From a virus: a stretch of DNA of 35,306 bases. Each line of letters begins with the position of its first letter. The first letter of the stretch is position 1. Position numbers and translations under genes: made by a program. The stretch covers positions 1 through 35,306 of IMG/VR virus record IMGVR_UViG_3300046777_000516. One strand, 5' to 3'. Below are positions 17,001 to 24,618 of this stretch, piece after piece. The notes beneath the pieces are model-generated. The model did no database searches, was not told where the DNA came from, and saw only the letters and a program-made list of their open reading frames with translations.

Positions 17001-17488
17001 AAAAAAATCACGGAACCGAGGACAGCGGTGATAGGTGCGTGGAGCATATCTTCGGCGTATTCGCTATGTTTGGCGGCATCGTACTTGTCATCCACCCACC
17101 CAAATAACCAATGTCGCTTCTGCGGGATGACCATACAAGCGGCAACCTTGTGGAGTTCCTTGTGTACGTCTTGACCGAATACCTTTGATTCGATATACCT
17201 CGCGGCGGGCATCATTGTGACATCATATACGCATCGATACCGCTTCCCGCGTACCTCAATGATCCGTTGCGCTTTGGGTTCTACCGCGGTATGTACGAAC
17301 GCGATTTGCTTCCCGATGTCATTAATCTCGGAGGTCGACAATGAATCGAGTTCATGCTCCGTCCGATCCATGATGATCGATGCCGGGCGTACAATAAGAT
17401 CGAGCCATGAGTTCCCGCGCTCGCCGAAGATGGACATTATTTGTTGCCATTGTCCGACGTTAATATCGTTCCACGTGTAACATTTCAT
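16826..17488 (-). CDS. Tail assembly chaperone (G-like), zero-frame product
   Basis: A 220-residue protein from an ATG after the terminase gene. The opening MKCYTWNDINVGQWQQIMSIF, then DRTEHELDSLSTSEINDIGKQIAFVHT and VRGKRYRCVYDVTMMPAARYIE is a pattern found in predicted tail chaperones of Bacteroidota phages. A T9 run (17007-16999) within the frame, read ATT TTT TTT TGC, provides a T TTT TTT slippery site for a -1 shift into the overlapping 88-residue frame. Tail chaperones bind tape measure and tube during tail assembly and are not in the mature virion. Positioned next to TerL rather than next to the tape measure. Confidence 0.7.
   Translation of the reverse strand: MKCYTWNDINVGQWQQIMSIFGERGNSWLDLIVRPASIIMDRTEHELDSLSTSEINDIGKQIAFVHTAVEPKAQRIIEVRGKRYRCVYDVTMMPAARYIESKVFGQDVHKELHKVAACMVIPQKRHWLFGWVDDKYDAAKHSEYAEDMLHAPITAVLGSVIFFCDVYLQLINNSRVYLVRELMKRQNLPVAEAEAFVNDLCSVMGGIIRPNGSRITSESQ
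16999..17007 (-). promoter_or_regulatory. T9 slippery site for programmed -1 ribosomal frameshifting
   Basis: Nine consecutive T residues on the coding strand allow both the P- and A-site tRNAs to re-pair after slipping back one base: 0-frame TTT TTT TGC becomes -1 frame TTT TTT TTG. The shift joins the chaperone gene to its -1 frame extension. A downstream stimulatory structure was not worked out. Transcriptional slippage on the same run is an alternative mechanism. Confidence 0.65.
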
Positions 17489-17498
17489 ATGATGTTAT

Positions 17499-18662
17499 TT
17501 AGACAAAAGTATATTTTCCGCTCGTCCGTGACCGTTGGAATTTATGCCATGCCAAACCCAAGGCCATCACGCAATCGTCCGTAAACCCCGTCGGTGCGGC
17601 ATAGCGTACCCCGTGGGCGGTGTATTGATATTCGAATACCTCGAGTTCCCGCGTAATTTGCCCCTCCGGGAATGTTATGATCCGTTGCTGAATCGCGGTG
17701 ACCAACCCGTCCATGAGTTGTTGTTTGCTCTGCGAACTAAACTTGTATCCCTCCACCGGGCGACCGTCCCGGGCGAGATCCTCGAATATCGGATCCCCAA
17801 CACCCGTGGAATCGATTAACGTCGGAACCCGTGGGAGTGCCGAAATCGCTTGTTTGGTCTGCCTCCAATCGCGTTGGAAACGTTCATAGTGACACACCCC
17901 ACCATTGGCATCAATGCCGATGATCACCGTCCAATCGACGGACTTGGCGAGATCCACACCGAAACAAACGGGCGGAGCGGTCGATATTGGGTAAATACAT
18001 TGACGGATATACGTTCCCCCGAACGGGTTTGCGGCATTGTCCATCGGATCCGCAAGGTATTCCTGCCGGAATACATCCGCCGGGAGTTGATCCCGTGCCG
18101 CGTCGATTTCCATCCCCGATATGTGCGGGTTATCATAGGACGAATATTTGTACGACTGCCAGTCCGGATCCGATCCGTCGCCCTTCATGAAAAGCGAATA
18201 AAAGTAGTTTTTCCCGCGTGGCGTTGAAAGAAATAATGCGTTCCCGGCGTAGTCCGTCAATGTCGGACGGATCGAGTTTTGCCAACCTTCTTCGAGGTTC
18301 GGGATGAATGACGCCTCGTCGATGATCGCGGTATGGAATGATTGACCTCGGAGGCGGTCAAGTTTTTCCCCGGTGAAAAATCGGATTTGTCCTCCGTTGA
18401 ACTCGATCAACTTATCCGATCCATTCCGGTATATCGTCGGCGGTAATTCCTTCGCGAGCGCATCAAAAAATACCCCGGCGAGTAAATAGGTCGGAGTGAT
18501 ATACGCGACCTTTTTCCCCTCGCCGCATTTCATCAACGCGATGATTTGCGAAATCAATGATTTCCCAAACCGCCGACCGCACATGAGAACGCGGAACCGT
18601 GCCGACGAATCGAGGACGGTTTGTTGTGCAGGGTGCGGTATGTTAGCGATCTGGATTTGCAC
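17499..18662 (-). CDS. terL: Large terminase subunit (packaging ATPase and nuclease)
   Basis: A 387-residue protein starting with a GTG that overlaps the preceding TAG by one base. The ATPase domain has a Walker A-type GRRFGKS (29-35) and Walker B IIDEAS (D115, E116); LSTPRG (146-150) is the coupling motif. The nuclease domain has FGVDLAKSVDWT (D237), LIDSTGVGD (D284) and GFTDDCVMALGLA (D362/D363), the three acidic clusters of a RuvC-like fold. It drives DNA into the procapsid through the portal and cuts concatemers. Length is slightly short but domains are complete. Confidence 0.95.
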   Translation of the reverse strand: MQIQIANIPHPAQQTVLDSSARFRVLMCGRRFGKSLISQIIALMKCGEGKKVAYITPTYLLAGVFFDALAKELPPTIYRNGSDKLIEFNGGQIRFFTGEKLDRLRGQSFHTAIIDEASFIPNLEEGWQNSIRPTLTDYAGNALFLSTPRGKNYFYSLFMKGDGSDPDWQSYKYSSYDNPHISGMEIDAARDQLPADVFRQEYLADPMDNAANPFGGTYIRQCIYPISTAPPVCFGVDLAKSVDWTVIIGIDANGGVCHYERFQRDWRQTKQAISALPRVPTLIDSTGVGDPIFEDLARDGRPVEGYKFSSQSKQQLMDGLVTAIQQRIITFPEGQITRELEVFEYQYTAHGVRYAAPTGFTDDCVMALGLAWHKFQRSRTSGKYTFV

Positions 18663-19009
18663 TATTCTTTGACCTCAATTGTGATTTCCAATTGTTTTCC
18701 TGAAATGAGTTGATCGATGATATCCTCCACGATCGCCCGTTGATCGACGGGGAGTAACGCCACCTTTTCGGATATGGCCGGGACGCTGAAATTATCCGAT
18801 TGCCACTCCTTGCGGATGCCATCGCGGACAATATCGGGGAAATGTGGGCATGATAACAAGTCATTCGCGATCCACTCTAACCGTTTGCAATACCCGCCGA
18901 ACATTCTCTCCGCGAGTGACCCCGGACGTTCTCGGACGAAACTTTGCCAATGATCGTAAGCGCGGCGGATTGATTGGATGCCGGATACGATGTCAGACTC
19001 TCCTTTCAT
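18662..19009 (-). CDS. Hypothetical protein between terminase subunits
   Basis: A 115-residue protein starting at an ATG with leader ACACACT. Its predicted structure is mostly helical: SIRRAYDHWQSFVRERPGSLAERMFGGYCKRLEWIANDL, then VEDIIDQLISGKQLEITIEVKE at the end. The SLAERMFGGYCKRLEWIANDLL stretch looks like a helix pair, and a helical product between small and large terminase genes could be an accessory packaging or DNA-binding protein, but no family is recognised. Its TAG overlaps the TerL GTG, indicating translational coupling. Confidence 0.6.
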   Translation of the reverse strand: MKGESDIVSGIQSIRRAYDHWQSFVRERPGSLAERMFGGYCKRLEWIANDLLSCPHFPDIVRDGIRKEWQSDNFSVPAISEKVALLPVDQRAIVEDIIDQLISGKQLEITIEVKE

Positions 19010-19024
19010 AGTGTGTAAAATTAA

Positions 19025-19046
19025 GCCGGAGGATTTCTCCCCCGGC
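19025..19046 (-). terminator. Stem-loop between the small hypothetical gene and the terminase unit
   Basis: On the minus strand an 8-bp stem (GCCGGGGG with CCTCCGGC, one G-U pair) encloses AGAAAT and is followed by TTAATTTTACAC. It lies after the stop at 19054 and immediately before the ATG at 19009. The U-tract is interrupted, so partial termination or mRNA 3'-end protection is likely. Confidence 0.6.
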
Positions 19047-19053
19047 GATTATA

Positions 19054-19260
19054 TTAAATCCATCTTAAAAATACCTCTTTGGGTGCGCTGCTTTTCCCGA
19101 TTTGCTTAAACTCGTACCATTTATTTGCAATGTAACTCTTTTGAAATTCGCAAAGTTGATCATCGATGATACATTGAACGTAGTTTGTTGATTTTACCAG
19201 AACCTCTTTTGTTTTTACGATTTCGATGATCTGATCGGCGGTAGTGTTAAGCGTTGTCAT
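19054..19260 (-). CDS. Small hypothetical protein with its own host-type promoter
   Basis: The open frame extends to 19344, but a perfect -7 box (TATCTTTG) sits inside that extension, so the true start is the ATG at 19260 (MTTLNTTADQIIEIVKTKEV), giving 68 residues. It has a leader AAAAACACACTAAAATG. The protein is probably alpha/beta with a short basic tail (KWYEFKQIGKSSAPKEVFLRWI). No known family. It is transcribed from a strong Bacteroidota-like promoter and ended by a hairpin, which makes it an independent small unit within the packaging region, possibly early-expressed. Confidence 0.6.
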   Translation of the reverse strand: MTTLNTTADQIIEIVKTKEVLVKSTNYVQCIIDDQLCEFQKSYIANKWYEFKQIGKSSAPKEVFLRWI

Positions 19261-19290
19261 TTTAGTGTGTTTTTGCTTTGATTGATATAT

Positions 19291-19323
19291 CAAAGATAAC
19301 ACATCTTCAACACAACTTCCAAA
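19291..19323 (-). promoter_or_regulatory. Bacteroidota-type promoter (TTTG-N21-TATCTTTG)
   Basis: On the minus strand a -33 TTTG (19323-19320), 21-base spacer and -7 TATCTTTG (19298-19291) fit the Bacteroidota consensus. It directs transcription toward the ATG at 19260 and decides that start. The spacer shares a GTGTTGAA segment with the promoter at 33170-33201. Confidence 0.75.
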
Positions 19324-19345
19324 TTTATTTTTGGTTTCGGGCAAA

Positions 19346-19711
19346 TTATTTTCCGAGCGTGATCACGATCTTTTCCTCGGACTTTACATCGATCGATTCC
19401 CGTGGTTTTCCGTACACCCTCGTCAGTAGCGTTTCGATTGAGTATAGCGAACCCTTTTCGATACTCTTGCGAATCGCCGCCGCGATTGTCTTTTCCAACA
19501 CCGTCGCCTTCGGGTTTTTCCAAACCTCACCCAGTTCCTCGATCGTCATGGATAGCATGACCTGAATGGCGTCATTCACCTCTGCGAGGCGGTATCCTTG
19601 CGCTCGGAGTTCCGAAACGAACTTGCGCGGCCTTCCGTTCGGGTTCATTGTTTCTCCCTTCGCTGGTCTTGTCAGCGTTCCTCCATTCCTTGCGGGTACT
19701 TGTTTTGCCAC
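19346..19711 (-). CDS. Small terminase subunit-like DNA-binding protein
   Basis: A 121-residue protein starting at GTG (19711); an internal ATG at 19648 (MNPNGRPRKF) is an alternative. It carries the NPNGRPRKF motif common in KGGRP-type proteins adjacent to terminases, followed by a helical body: GYRLAEVNDAIQVMLSMTIEELGEVWKNPKATVLEKTIAAAIRKSIEKGSLYSIETLLTRVYGKPRESI. TerS proteins recognise the packaging signal and regulate TerL. The call rests on the GRP motif, size and position 0.7 kb before terL, as no catalytic residues exist for TerS. Confidence 0.55.
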   Translation of the reverse strand: MAKQVPARNGGTLTRPAKGETMNPNGRPRKFVSELRAQGYRLAEVNDAIQVMLSMTIEELGEVWKNPKATVLEKTIAAAIRKSIEKGSLYSIETLLTRVYGKPRESIDVKSEEKIVITLGK

Positions 19712-19727
19712 GATGCTTCAACGATGT

Positions 19728-20516
19728 TTATTTCAATCCTTTAAACGCCTTCAGCGGATAAAATACCAAACTATTCCGGTACCCGTTTTCCTTTATCGGA
19801 ACGATCGGAGTAACCCCGTGGACATTCCTCCACGCGGGATAAACCAACATAGAATTGTCACATGAGTCAACGGTCGCCCCGTAGTCTGGGACGGTCGTGT
19901 TGCCTCCGGTAGCGTTTTCCTTCTTTGCGATAATGACATTCACGCAGCCCTCAAGGTTCCCGGCGTCCCGGTGAAAGGCGGCTGGAATATTGTAGTTCGA
20001 GATTGAACTGGTAAACAAACGACCGAAGCGCCATTTTTCAGGTATGTTCTCGGATATCAATTTTTGCTGGCGCTCGAATATGTGAGGCGTCAACTGGCGG
20101 ATGATCTCCTCGCTTTCTCGGCATAGCATCATCATTGCCTTTATGAATGTTTGCGCACTCTTGACCCCGTGGACACTACTAATTGTCGGATAAGGTCGCC
20201 TCATGTGTGGTTTCGGAGGTACGCTGCCTATGATCGTGGAGTACTGCATAACCTCTTTAGCTTTGTCGCGGTCGCCGAATCCGCTGGAACGTTTCATCTC
20301 ACTTTTCGGAACGTTCTTACTGCGGAGTTCAGCGTTCGCTACGTCAGCCAGTTTGGAGGCCTTCGGCGAAATTGTCGAGATGTCTTTGACGTAGAATCCA
20401 ATGACCTCCCCGTCTGCCTCGAATATCGCGTCATCCGTCACGTTAGGTTCGATATATCCGCAGACGTCACCGATCTCAACACTATGCGGTCGCTTAATAA
20501 GTTGGATAGTTTTCAT
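19728..20516 (-). CDS. TET/JBP-like 2-oxoglutarate/Fe(II) dioxygenase, putative 5-methylcytosine hydroxylase
   Basis: A 262-residue protein. The C-terminal half has the 2OG-Fe(II) double-stranded beta-helix signature: H182 and D184 in AFHRDAGNLEG, then ATGGNTTVPDYG, then H233 in NVHGVTPI and R247 in YRNSLVFYPL. The HxD...H...R spacing, with HRDAGN and a GGN..VP segment, matches TET/JBP family enzymes rather than AlkB or P4H types. Members oxidise 5-methylcytosine or thymine in DNA. It follows the ParB-like gene with a 9-base gap in the coupled operon of three glycosyltransferases and a methyltransferase. Substrate is inferred as 5mC because a C5-cytosine methyltransferase is encoded nearby; direct hydroxylation of another base is possible. 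Confidence 0.7.
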   Translation of the reverse strand: MKTIQLIKRPHSVEIGDVCGYIEPNVTDDAIFEADGEVIGFYVKDISTISPKASKLADVANAELRSKNVPKSEMKRSSGFGDRDKAKEVMQYSTIIGSVPPKPHMRRPYPTISSVHGVKSAQTFIKAMMMLCRESEEIIRQLTPHIFERQQKLISENIPEKWRFGRLFTSSISNYNIPAAFHRDAGNLEGCVNVIIAKKENATGGNTTVPDYGATVDSCDNSMLVYPAWRNVHGVTPIVPIKENGYRNSLVFYPLKAFKGLK

Positions 20517-20525
20517 GATGTTTTT

Positions 20526-21110
20526 TTATAATCGGTTTTTTTCTTCCTTGAGTTTTTCCATCAGGAACCCGCCGATATAGAGTCCATGCTCCCTCCAGAA
20601 TTTTACAAGTTCAGACGCCTCTGGATAATGTTCAGACTCGAACTCAATCTGTATCGCTTTTTTCACGCCTGATGACATTTCGGATAACTGATCCGCCATG
20701 TCAGCGTCATCGAGTACCGAATAGTCCAAGTCCTTCGGCGAGCTGAAATTAGGGATATCCAGCCCCCAGTCCATCAGCGATTCATTGTCCCAGTCGTTCG
20801 CCAACATTTCCCAATCCCAATCACCGAACCCGACGTTATCCTTTATGATGAACTCCCGTTGCTGATCCTCCGTAAGATCCTCTGCCCGAATAATTGGAAC
20901 CATCTTCAACCCGGCTTCTTTGCACGCCTTCAACCGCATATTTCCGCCCAATACAATCATGTCATCATTCACGACGATCGGGCGGAGTTTCAGCATCTCT
21001 GGGAATGTCTTGATCGATTCGACCAACTTCCGGAACTTTTCATCTCGAATTGTCCGGGGATTGTTCGGATTCGCTTTGACCTCCGATATTTTGACCTCTT
21101 GAATTTTCAT
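20526..21110 (-). CDS. ParB/Srx-like N-terminal domain protein
   Basis: A 194-residue protein whose ATG overlaps the preceding stop. It has NPNNPRTIRDEKFRKLVESIKTFPEMLKLRPIVV, then VLGGNMRLKACKEAGLKMVPII and EDLTEDQQREFIIKDN, the order of the ParB N-terminal domain (N-x-R, phosphate-binding GG-x-x-R-x-x-A). The C-terminal part is acidic and helical with no ParB DNA-binding HTH. Phages carry such stand-alone domains with nuclease, ATPase or DNA-modification roles, and ParB-like genes have been noted next to phage base-modification genes. Here it directly precedes the dioxygenase gene, suggesting a role in DNA modification or genome selection. Confidence 0.75.
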   Translation of the reverse strand: MKIQEVKISEVKANPNNPRTIRDEKFRKLVESIKTFPEMLKLRPIVVNDDMIVLGGNMRLKACKEAGLKMVPIIRAEDLTEDQQREFIIKDNVGFGDWDWEMLANDWDNESLMDWGLDIPNFSSPKDLDYSVLDDADMADQLSEMSSGVKKAIQIEFESEHYPEASELVKFWREHGLYIGGFLMEKLKEEKNRL

Positions 21111-21808
21111 CGTCTGCGTAATATTCGGTTATGAACCACGGATCCGATGTACTCCCAATCATCGTTCTGCGTGAACGGTGGAAATACCTCGTCGACCGCT
21201 TTCGATACTGATTCAATGCCTCTGAAATATCCGTCCGGCATATCCAACTGATTATTGCAATCGTCGATAACCAGATACCCGCCCGACTTCACCAATGGCG
21301 CGTAATGCTCAACGTCGGATTTGACCACATCGTAAGCGTGTCCGCCGTCGATGTAAAGGATATCAAAATAATCATCCCGATCAAGGCTTTTCACCAATTC
21401 AATAATGCCGGGATCCGTGGATGATCCCTTTATTAAATTCCAATCATGCGGGATGGAAAAGGTATTGTGCAATTTTGCGATGTCGTGCGGATAGTTGCTT
21501 TCCCAATGCCCATCGCTTGAATCAAGCGGCGTAACCCCCCAGCGATCTACGGATTTACCGGATTTCGTGGCGAGATACTCCACGATCGAGAGAATCTGTC
21601 CACGGAATACTCCGATCTCTAAAAATGTGAAATCATCCGGCATCTGATCGATGATGCGCTTCCACATCCACAAAAAACACCGCTCACCGAACCCGAAGGC
21701 GTTGGCTTCGATCCAATCTCGGTAAGATTTCAGAAACGGATCAGCGTTCACTTTGGCGGTATAATCTGCGACGATCTCCGCCATCGGTCGTTTTAGTTCC
21801 TCAATCAT
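21107..21808 (-). CDS. Class I SAM-dependent methyltransferase
   Basis: A 233-residue protein, coupled by a 4-base overlap at both ends. The SAM-binding region contains FTFLEIGVFRGQILSI (motif I, E-x-G-x-x-x-G), a mid-domain DYFDILYIDGGHAYDVVKSDVEHYAPLVKSGGYLVIDDCN, and a C-terminal part ending VVHNRILRRR. The YIDGGHAYDVVKSD element is typical of Methyltransf_24/CmcI-like enzymes, which methylate small molecules or sugars. In this operon it could methylate a sugar carried by a modified base or a surface glycan. No DNA-binding motif is seen. Confidence 0.8.
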   Translation of the reverse strand: MIEELKRPMAEIVADYTAKVNADPFLKSYRDWIEANAFGFGERCFLWMWKRIIDQMPDDFTFLEIGVFRGQILSIVEYLATKSGKSVDRWGVTPLDSSDGHWESNYPHDIAKLHNTFSIPHDWNLIKGSSTDPGIIELVKSLDRDDYFDILYIDGGHAYDVVKSDVEHYAPLVKSGGYLVIDDCNNQLDMPDGYFRGIESVSKAVDEVFPPFTQNDDWEYIGSVVHNRILRRR

Positions 21809-22416
21809 AAGCGTTCGTAAAATTTAGTCATGTCGGTTCGACCGTTCCCGTGGATAAATAGCGGCATCGTTCCGGTTACATTGTTCTGGAGGCGATCGTA
21901 AACGAATGAGAAATCGCCATCCGTTTCGAATGCAATCGATTGAAAGTTCACGCAATTCGAGTCAATTCCAACGCCTTGTCCGCAAGCGCGGTCGGTGTAC
22001 CAAATTTGGTCGTTATCCGCGTCATTCCACGGAAACAAGTCGACAAGATGCAGAAAAGTTTTTGAATTGCCGTATATCTGTCCGGAGTTGGGATACCTCC
22101 AAGGCGTACCGTACTCAAAGAAATGCGCCTTTTCGGGGTGCGGGAAACATTGCTTTTCGCCGGATATGATCACCCCGTCCGTCCACTTCACAAAATCACG
22201 CGGCGGAGCGATGCAGTACGTGTCAAAGGCGTCCATCAAGATAAATTCCTCATCGCCAGACTGCCGTAGGTATTTTGCGAGTTCGCTGATCTTGTACCCC
22301 AAACCCCGGAACGGTTCGACGATCTCCACGTAATTCCACCCGTGACGGCGTAAGGATTCGACGAGCTTATGTTGCCCGGGATGATTCGGGTTGTCGCTTA
22401 TGATGATGACCTTCAT
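21805..22416 (-). CDS. PLOD-type glycosyltransferase
   Basis: The frame is open upstream to 22584, but the ATG at 22416 (MKVIIISDNPNHPGQ) overlaps the previous TGA by 4 bases and is preferred; 203 residues. It has a Rossmann-like start, then EEFILMDAFDTYCIAPP, VIISGEKQCFPHPE and RYPNSGQIYGN. D-x-F-D as metal-binding motif, followed by S/G-E/A-K-x-C-x-P and NSG-x-x-G, fits the glycosyltransferase domain of procollagen lysyl hydroxylase (PLOD) and related enzymes. Such a domain normally transfers a sugar to a hydroxylated substrate, which fits a pathway with a dioxygenase in the same operon. Confidence 0.65.
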   Translation of the reverse strand: MKVIIISDNPNHPGQHKLVESLRRHGWNYVEIVEPFRGLGYKISELAKYLRQSGDEEFILMDAFDTYCIAPPRDFVKWTDGVIISGEKQCFPHPEKAHFFEYGTPWRYPNSGQIYGNSKTFLHLVDLFPWNDADNDQIWYTDRACGQGVGIDSNCVNFQSIAFETDGDFSFVYDRLQNNVTGTMPLFIHGNGRTDMTKFYERL

Positions 22417-23207
22417 GATTGAAACGGGTTGTAATAAATTGGACGGGATCCGTTTCGGTACTCCTTGGCTATCCGGATCACCTCTTGCGTAACCTCGGAG
22501 GAATGCGATTCCTTCCATTTTTGGTATGGCGTGTCGCCCGGATCGATGTGATCGATCTCTATGTGTGTGAGGAACACCGACCAATACCCGGCGGCGGCGG
22601 CTCGATGTGCGGCGAGTACGTCGTCGTACCCGTACAATGACGGTTGATATAAATACCCAATCTTGTCGAGAAATGCGGAGTTATACATCTGGCACGTACC
22701 CATGACATGAAAGACACGCTCCCCAACGATCCATCTTTCCCCGGCTTGATGCGGTAGCATGAATAGCGTGGAGCGTAAATCCGGTTGTTCATGTTCGGGA
22801 TGCTCCCAACAATCTTTCCGCTTCAGTCCGCATATCCCGATACGCGGCTCCCGCTCGATCGCATCCCGGAGTTGATCAATCCATTTCAGATTGTGGATGA
22901 ATACGTCGTTATCCATCTTCACGCAATGTTGGCCGGGTTGGCGATACCTCCACGCCTTGTTGATTGCCTCCGCCGTTCCTATGTTCTTTTCATTTGTTAT
23001 TAAGATAACGGACGGGTGATCCGACACGTTCCGTAAATATTTGCGCGTTTTCGGGCAAGTCGATGCGTTGTCAATTATGTAAAGTTCATGGATGCCTCCG
23101 GTACGATCAATCGACTGCAATACTTGATCGATGCAGCGCATTGTAAATTCCGCCCGTTTATTGTCCGGCGAATCATGCACCGCCATCCCGATTAAAACTG
23201 ATTTCAT
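22413..23207 (-). CDS. GT2-family (GT-A fold) glycosyltransferase
   Basis: The frame is open upstream to 23249 but the ATG at 23207 (MKSVLIGMAVHDSPDN) overlaps the preceding TGA by 4 bases; 264 residues. Motifs: IDNASTCPKTRKYL, then NIGTAEAINKAWR and HCVKMDNDVFIHN (D-x-D, nucleotide-sugar metal site), then FHVMGTCQMYNSAFLDKIGYL and GYDDVLAAHRAAAAGY (ED-type catalytic region). These follow the GT2 order. The acceptor is unknown: either a modified base or a surface glycan. It is the middle of three consecutive glycosyltransferases. Confidence 0.85.
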   Translation of the reverse strand: MKSVLIGMAVHDSPDNKRAEFTMRCIDQVLQSIDRTGGIHELYIIDNASTCPKTRKYLRNVSDHPSVILITNEKNIGTAEAINKAWRYRQPGQHCVKMDNDVFIHNLKWIDQLRDAIEREPRIGICGLKRKDCWEHPEHEQPDLRSTLFMLPHQAGERWIVGERVFHVMGTCQMYNSAFLDKIGYLYQPSLYGYDDVLAAHRAAAAGYWSVFLTHIEIDHIDPGDTPYQKWKESHSSEVTQEVIRIAKEYRNGSRPIYYNPFQS

Positions 23208-24244
23208 TTGATAAGGGTTTGATAAAGTTCTTTGCGCGTGATGTTCCATTTTTTAAGATCGTGATTCTCCCGGCACCATGCACCGTTGGCCTCGCCCATG
23301 TCGAATCGATATTGCGGATCCTTTGCGAGATTCCGGAACGTATGATACCAATCTTGTTGGCGGTCGATCTTCAAGGCGTGAGGACAATCATCGTACGGCG
23401 GAACGTTTGACACGATGATCGGGATATTTTTACATCCGGCTTCCAGTACTTTGACATTGGACTTGCATGAATTGAATACCGAATCAACAAGCGGCGCGAC
23501 CGCGATATCCGCCTCCGCGTAGAATGCCATGTACTGATCCGGAGGTAAAGGATTGCGAACGTATCCCTCCATTCGGAACCCGCAAAGATAGTCCGAAATC
23601 ATCCGATGCCATATCGGAGTCACTCGCGGATTGGAATCATCGTACCCGGCCATGATCATAAACAACCGATCACGGAGCCACGTATCCGACGCGATGCGTT
23701 TCATCGGGTTTTGGAGTAATTCCACATCCTTTTCGTGGGTGATCCCTCCGGCATACAATACCCGGAGCCGTTTTGTGTCCTCAAATATTCCGTCCTTATG
23801 GATCCCGGCCACCTTCTGCATCGTGAACTGATCCTCGCCATACGGCAAGGCGTTCGGGATTATCTCGCAATTCGGATTGTGCAACAATACCGCCCGGCGG
23901 AGGCGTTCATGTGTGACCGTGACAAGATCAGCGGCGGCGATATGATCAACAACCACGGCGGAAGGGAATCCGGCCGAGAGGATATGCCACGGATCGAGTT
24001 TCCAATAATCGTCGATGTCCACGATCATCTTGAAACCGTACTTTGTTCGAAAATCCAACAATGTCTGCAACTCGATGCCGGGGATATAGCGGTTGAGCAT
24101 CACGATGTCGAACCCGCGTTGTAGTACCTCGTCATTGATGAAATCCGTAAATAGGACATAGACCCCCGGCATCTTGGATAGCGGTAGCATAACGCGGTGG
24201 TACCCGACCCCGCTCATCGGTTGAGTGACGGCAAGGATCCTCAT
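23204..24244 (-). CDS. GT4-like (GT-B fold) glycosyltransferase
   Basis: A 346-residue protein starting at an ATG with 4-base overlap to the preceding stop. The N-terminal domain starts MRILAVTQPMSGVGYHRVMLPL, then KMIVDIDDYWKLDP; the C-terminal half has RVLYAGGITHEKDVELL and, near the end, YAEADIAVAPLVDSVFNSCKSNVKVLEAGCKNIPIIVSNVPPY, the E-x-G-containing nucleotide-sugar donor site of GT-B enzymes. Domain order and length match GT4/GT1-like enzymes. It is the first gene of the coupled modification operon. It likely uses a nucleotide sugar; the acceptor could be hydroxymethylated cytosine or host surface glycan. Confidence 0.8.
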   Translation of the reverse strand: MRILAVTQPMSGVGYHRVMLPLSKMPGVYVLFTDFINDEVLQRGFDIVMLNRYIPGIELQTLLDFRTKYGFKMIVDIDDYWKLDPWHILSAGFPSAVVVDHIAAADLVTVTHERLRRAVLLHNPNCEIIPNALPYGEDQFTMQKVAGIHKDGIFEDTKRLRVLYAGGITHEKDVELLQNPMKRIASDTWLRDRLFMIMAGYDDSNPRVTPIWHRMISDYLCGFRMEGYVRNPLPPDQYMAFYAEADIAVAPLVDSVFNSCKSNVKVLEAGCKNIPIIVSNVPPYDDCPHALKIDRQQDWYHTFRNLAKDPQYRFDMGEANGAWCRENHDLKKWNITRKELYQTLIK

Positions 24245-24618
24245 TTTTTCTTTTTAGGGCGACCCGCTTTTTTGCGTACTGGCGCATCCATGACCGTATC
24301 GCCGCGTTGCACGGTGATCGTGTCAAGATCATTCGGGAACGCGAATTGCGCGGCCACGTTTGCCGCTCCGGCTTGGAGCGATAACATTTCCTCATCCCGG
24401 ATGCCATCATACCACGCGCCGAGTTTCGTGACCATATCGATTACGCATTCGCTACACCACGGCGTTAAAACGTATCCCGGTTGAACGTAGCGCACAAAGA
24501 TTGCGTTGAACCGATCCATTACCCAAGGGGAAAATCCGTGGAGGAATTTCATTTTCGCTTGTACAAAATATACTTTGTGCGCGTCGAGGAATTCCCGATC
24601 TGATTGATTAATAATCAT
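24241..24618 (-). CDS. Hypothetical protein with basic AT-hook-like tail
   Basis: A 125-residue protein overlapping the preceding gene by 11 bases. The N-terminal part (FLDAHKVYFVQAKMKFLHGFSPWVMDRFNAIFVRYVQPGYVLTPWCSECVIDMVTKLGAWYDG) is helical and contains a W-C-x-x-C-V pair that could bind a metal. The C-terminus ends APVRKKAGRPKKKK, an AT-hook-like (GRP flanked by basic residues) DNA-binding tail. It immediately precedes the glycosyltransferase operon (ATGA overlap), so a DNA-associated role is plausible but unproven. Confidence 0.6.
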   Translation of the reverse strand: MIINQSDREFLDAHKVYFVQAKMKFLHGFSPWVMDRFNAIFVRYVQPGYVLTPWCSECVIDMVTKLGAWYDGIRDEEMLSLQAGAANVAAQFAFPNDLDTITVQRGDTVMDAPVRKKAGRPKKKK

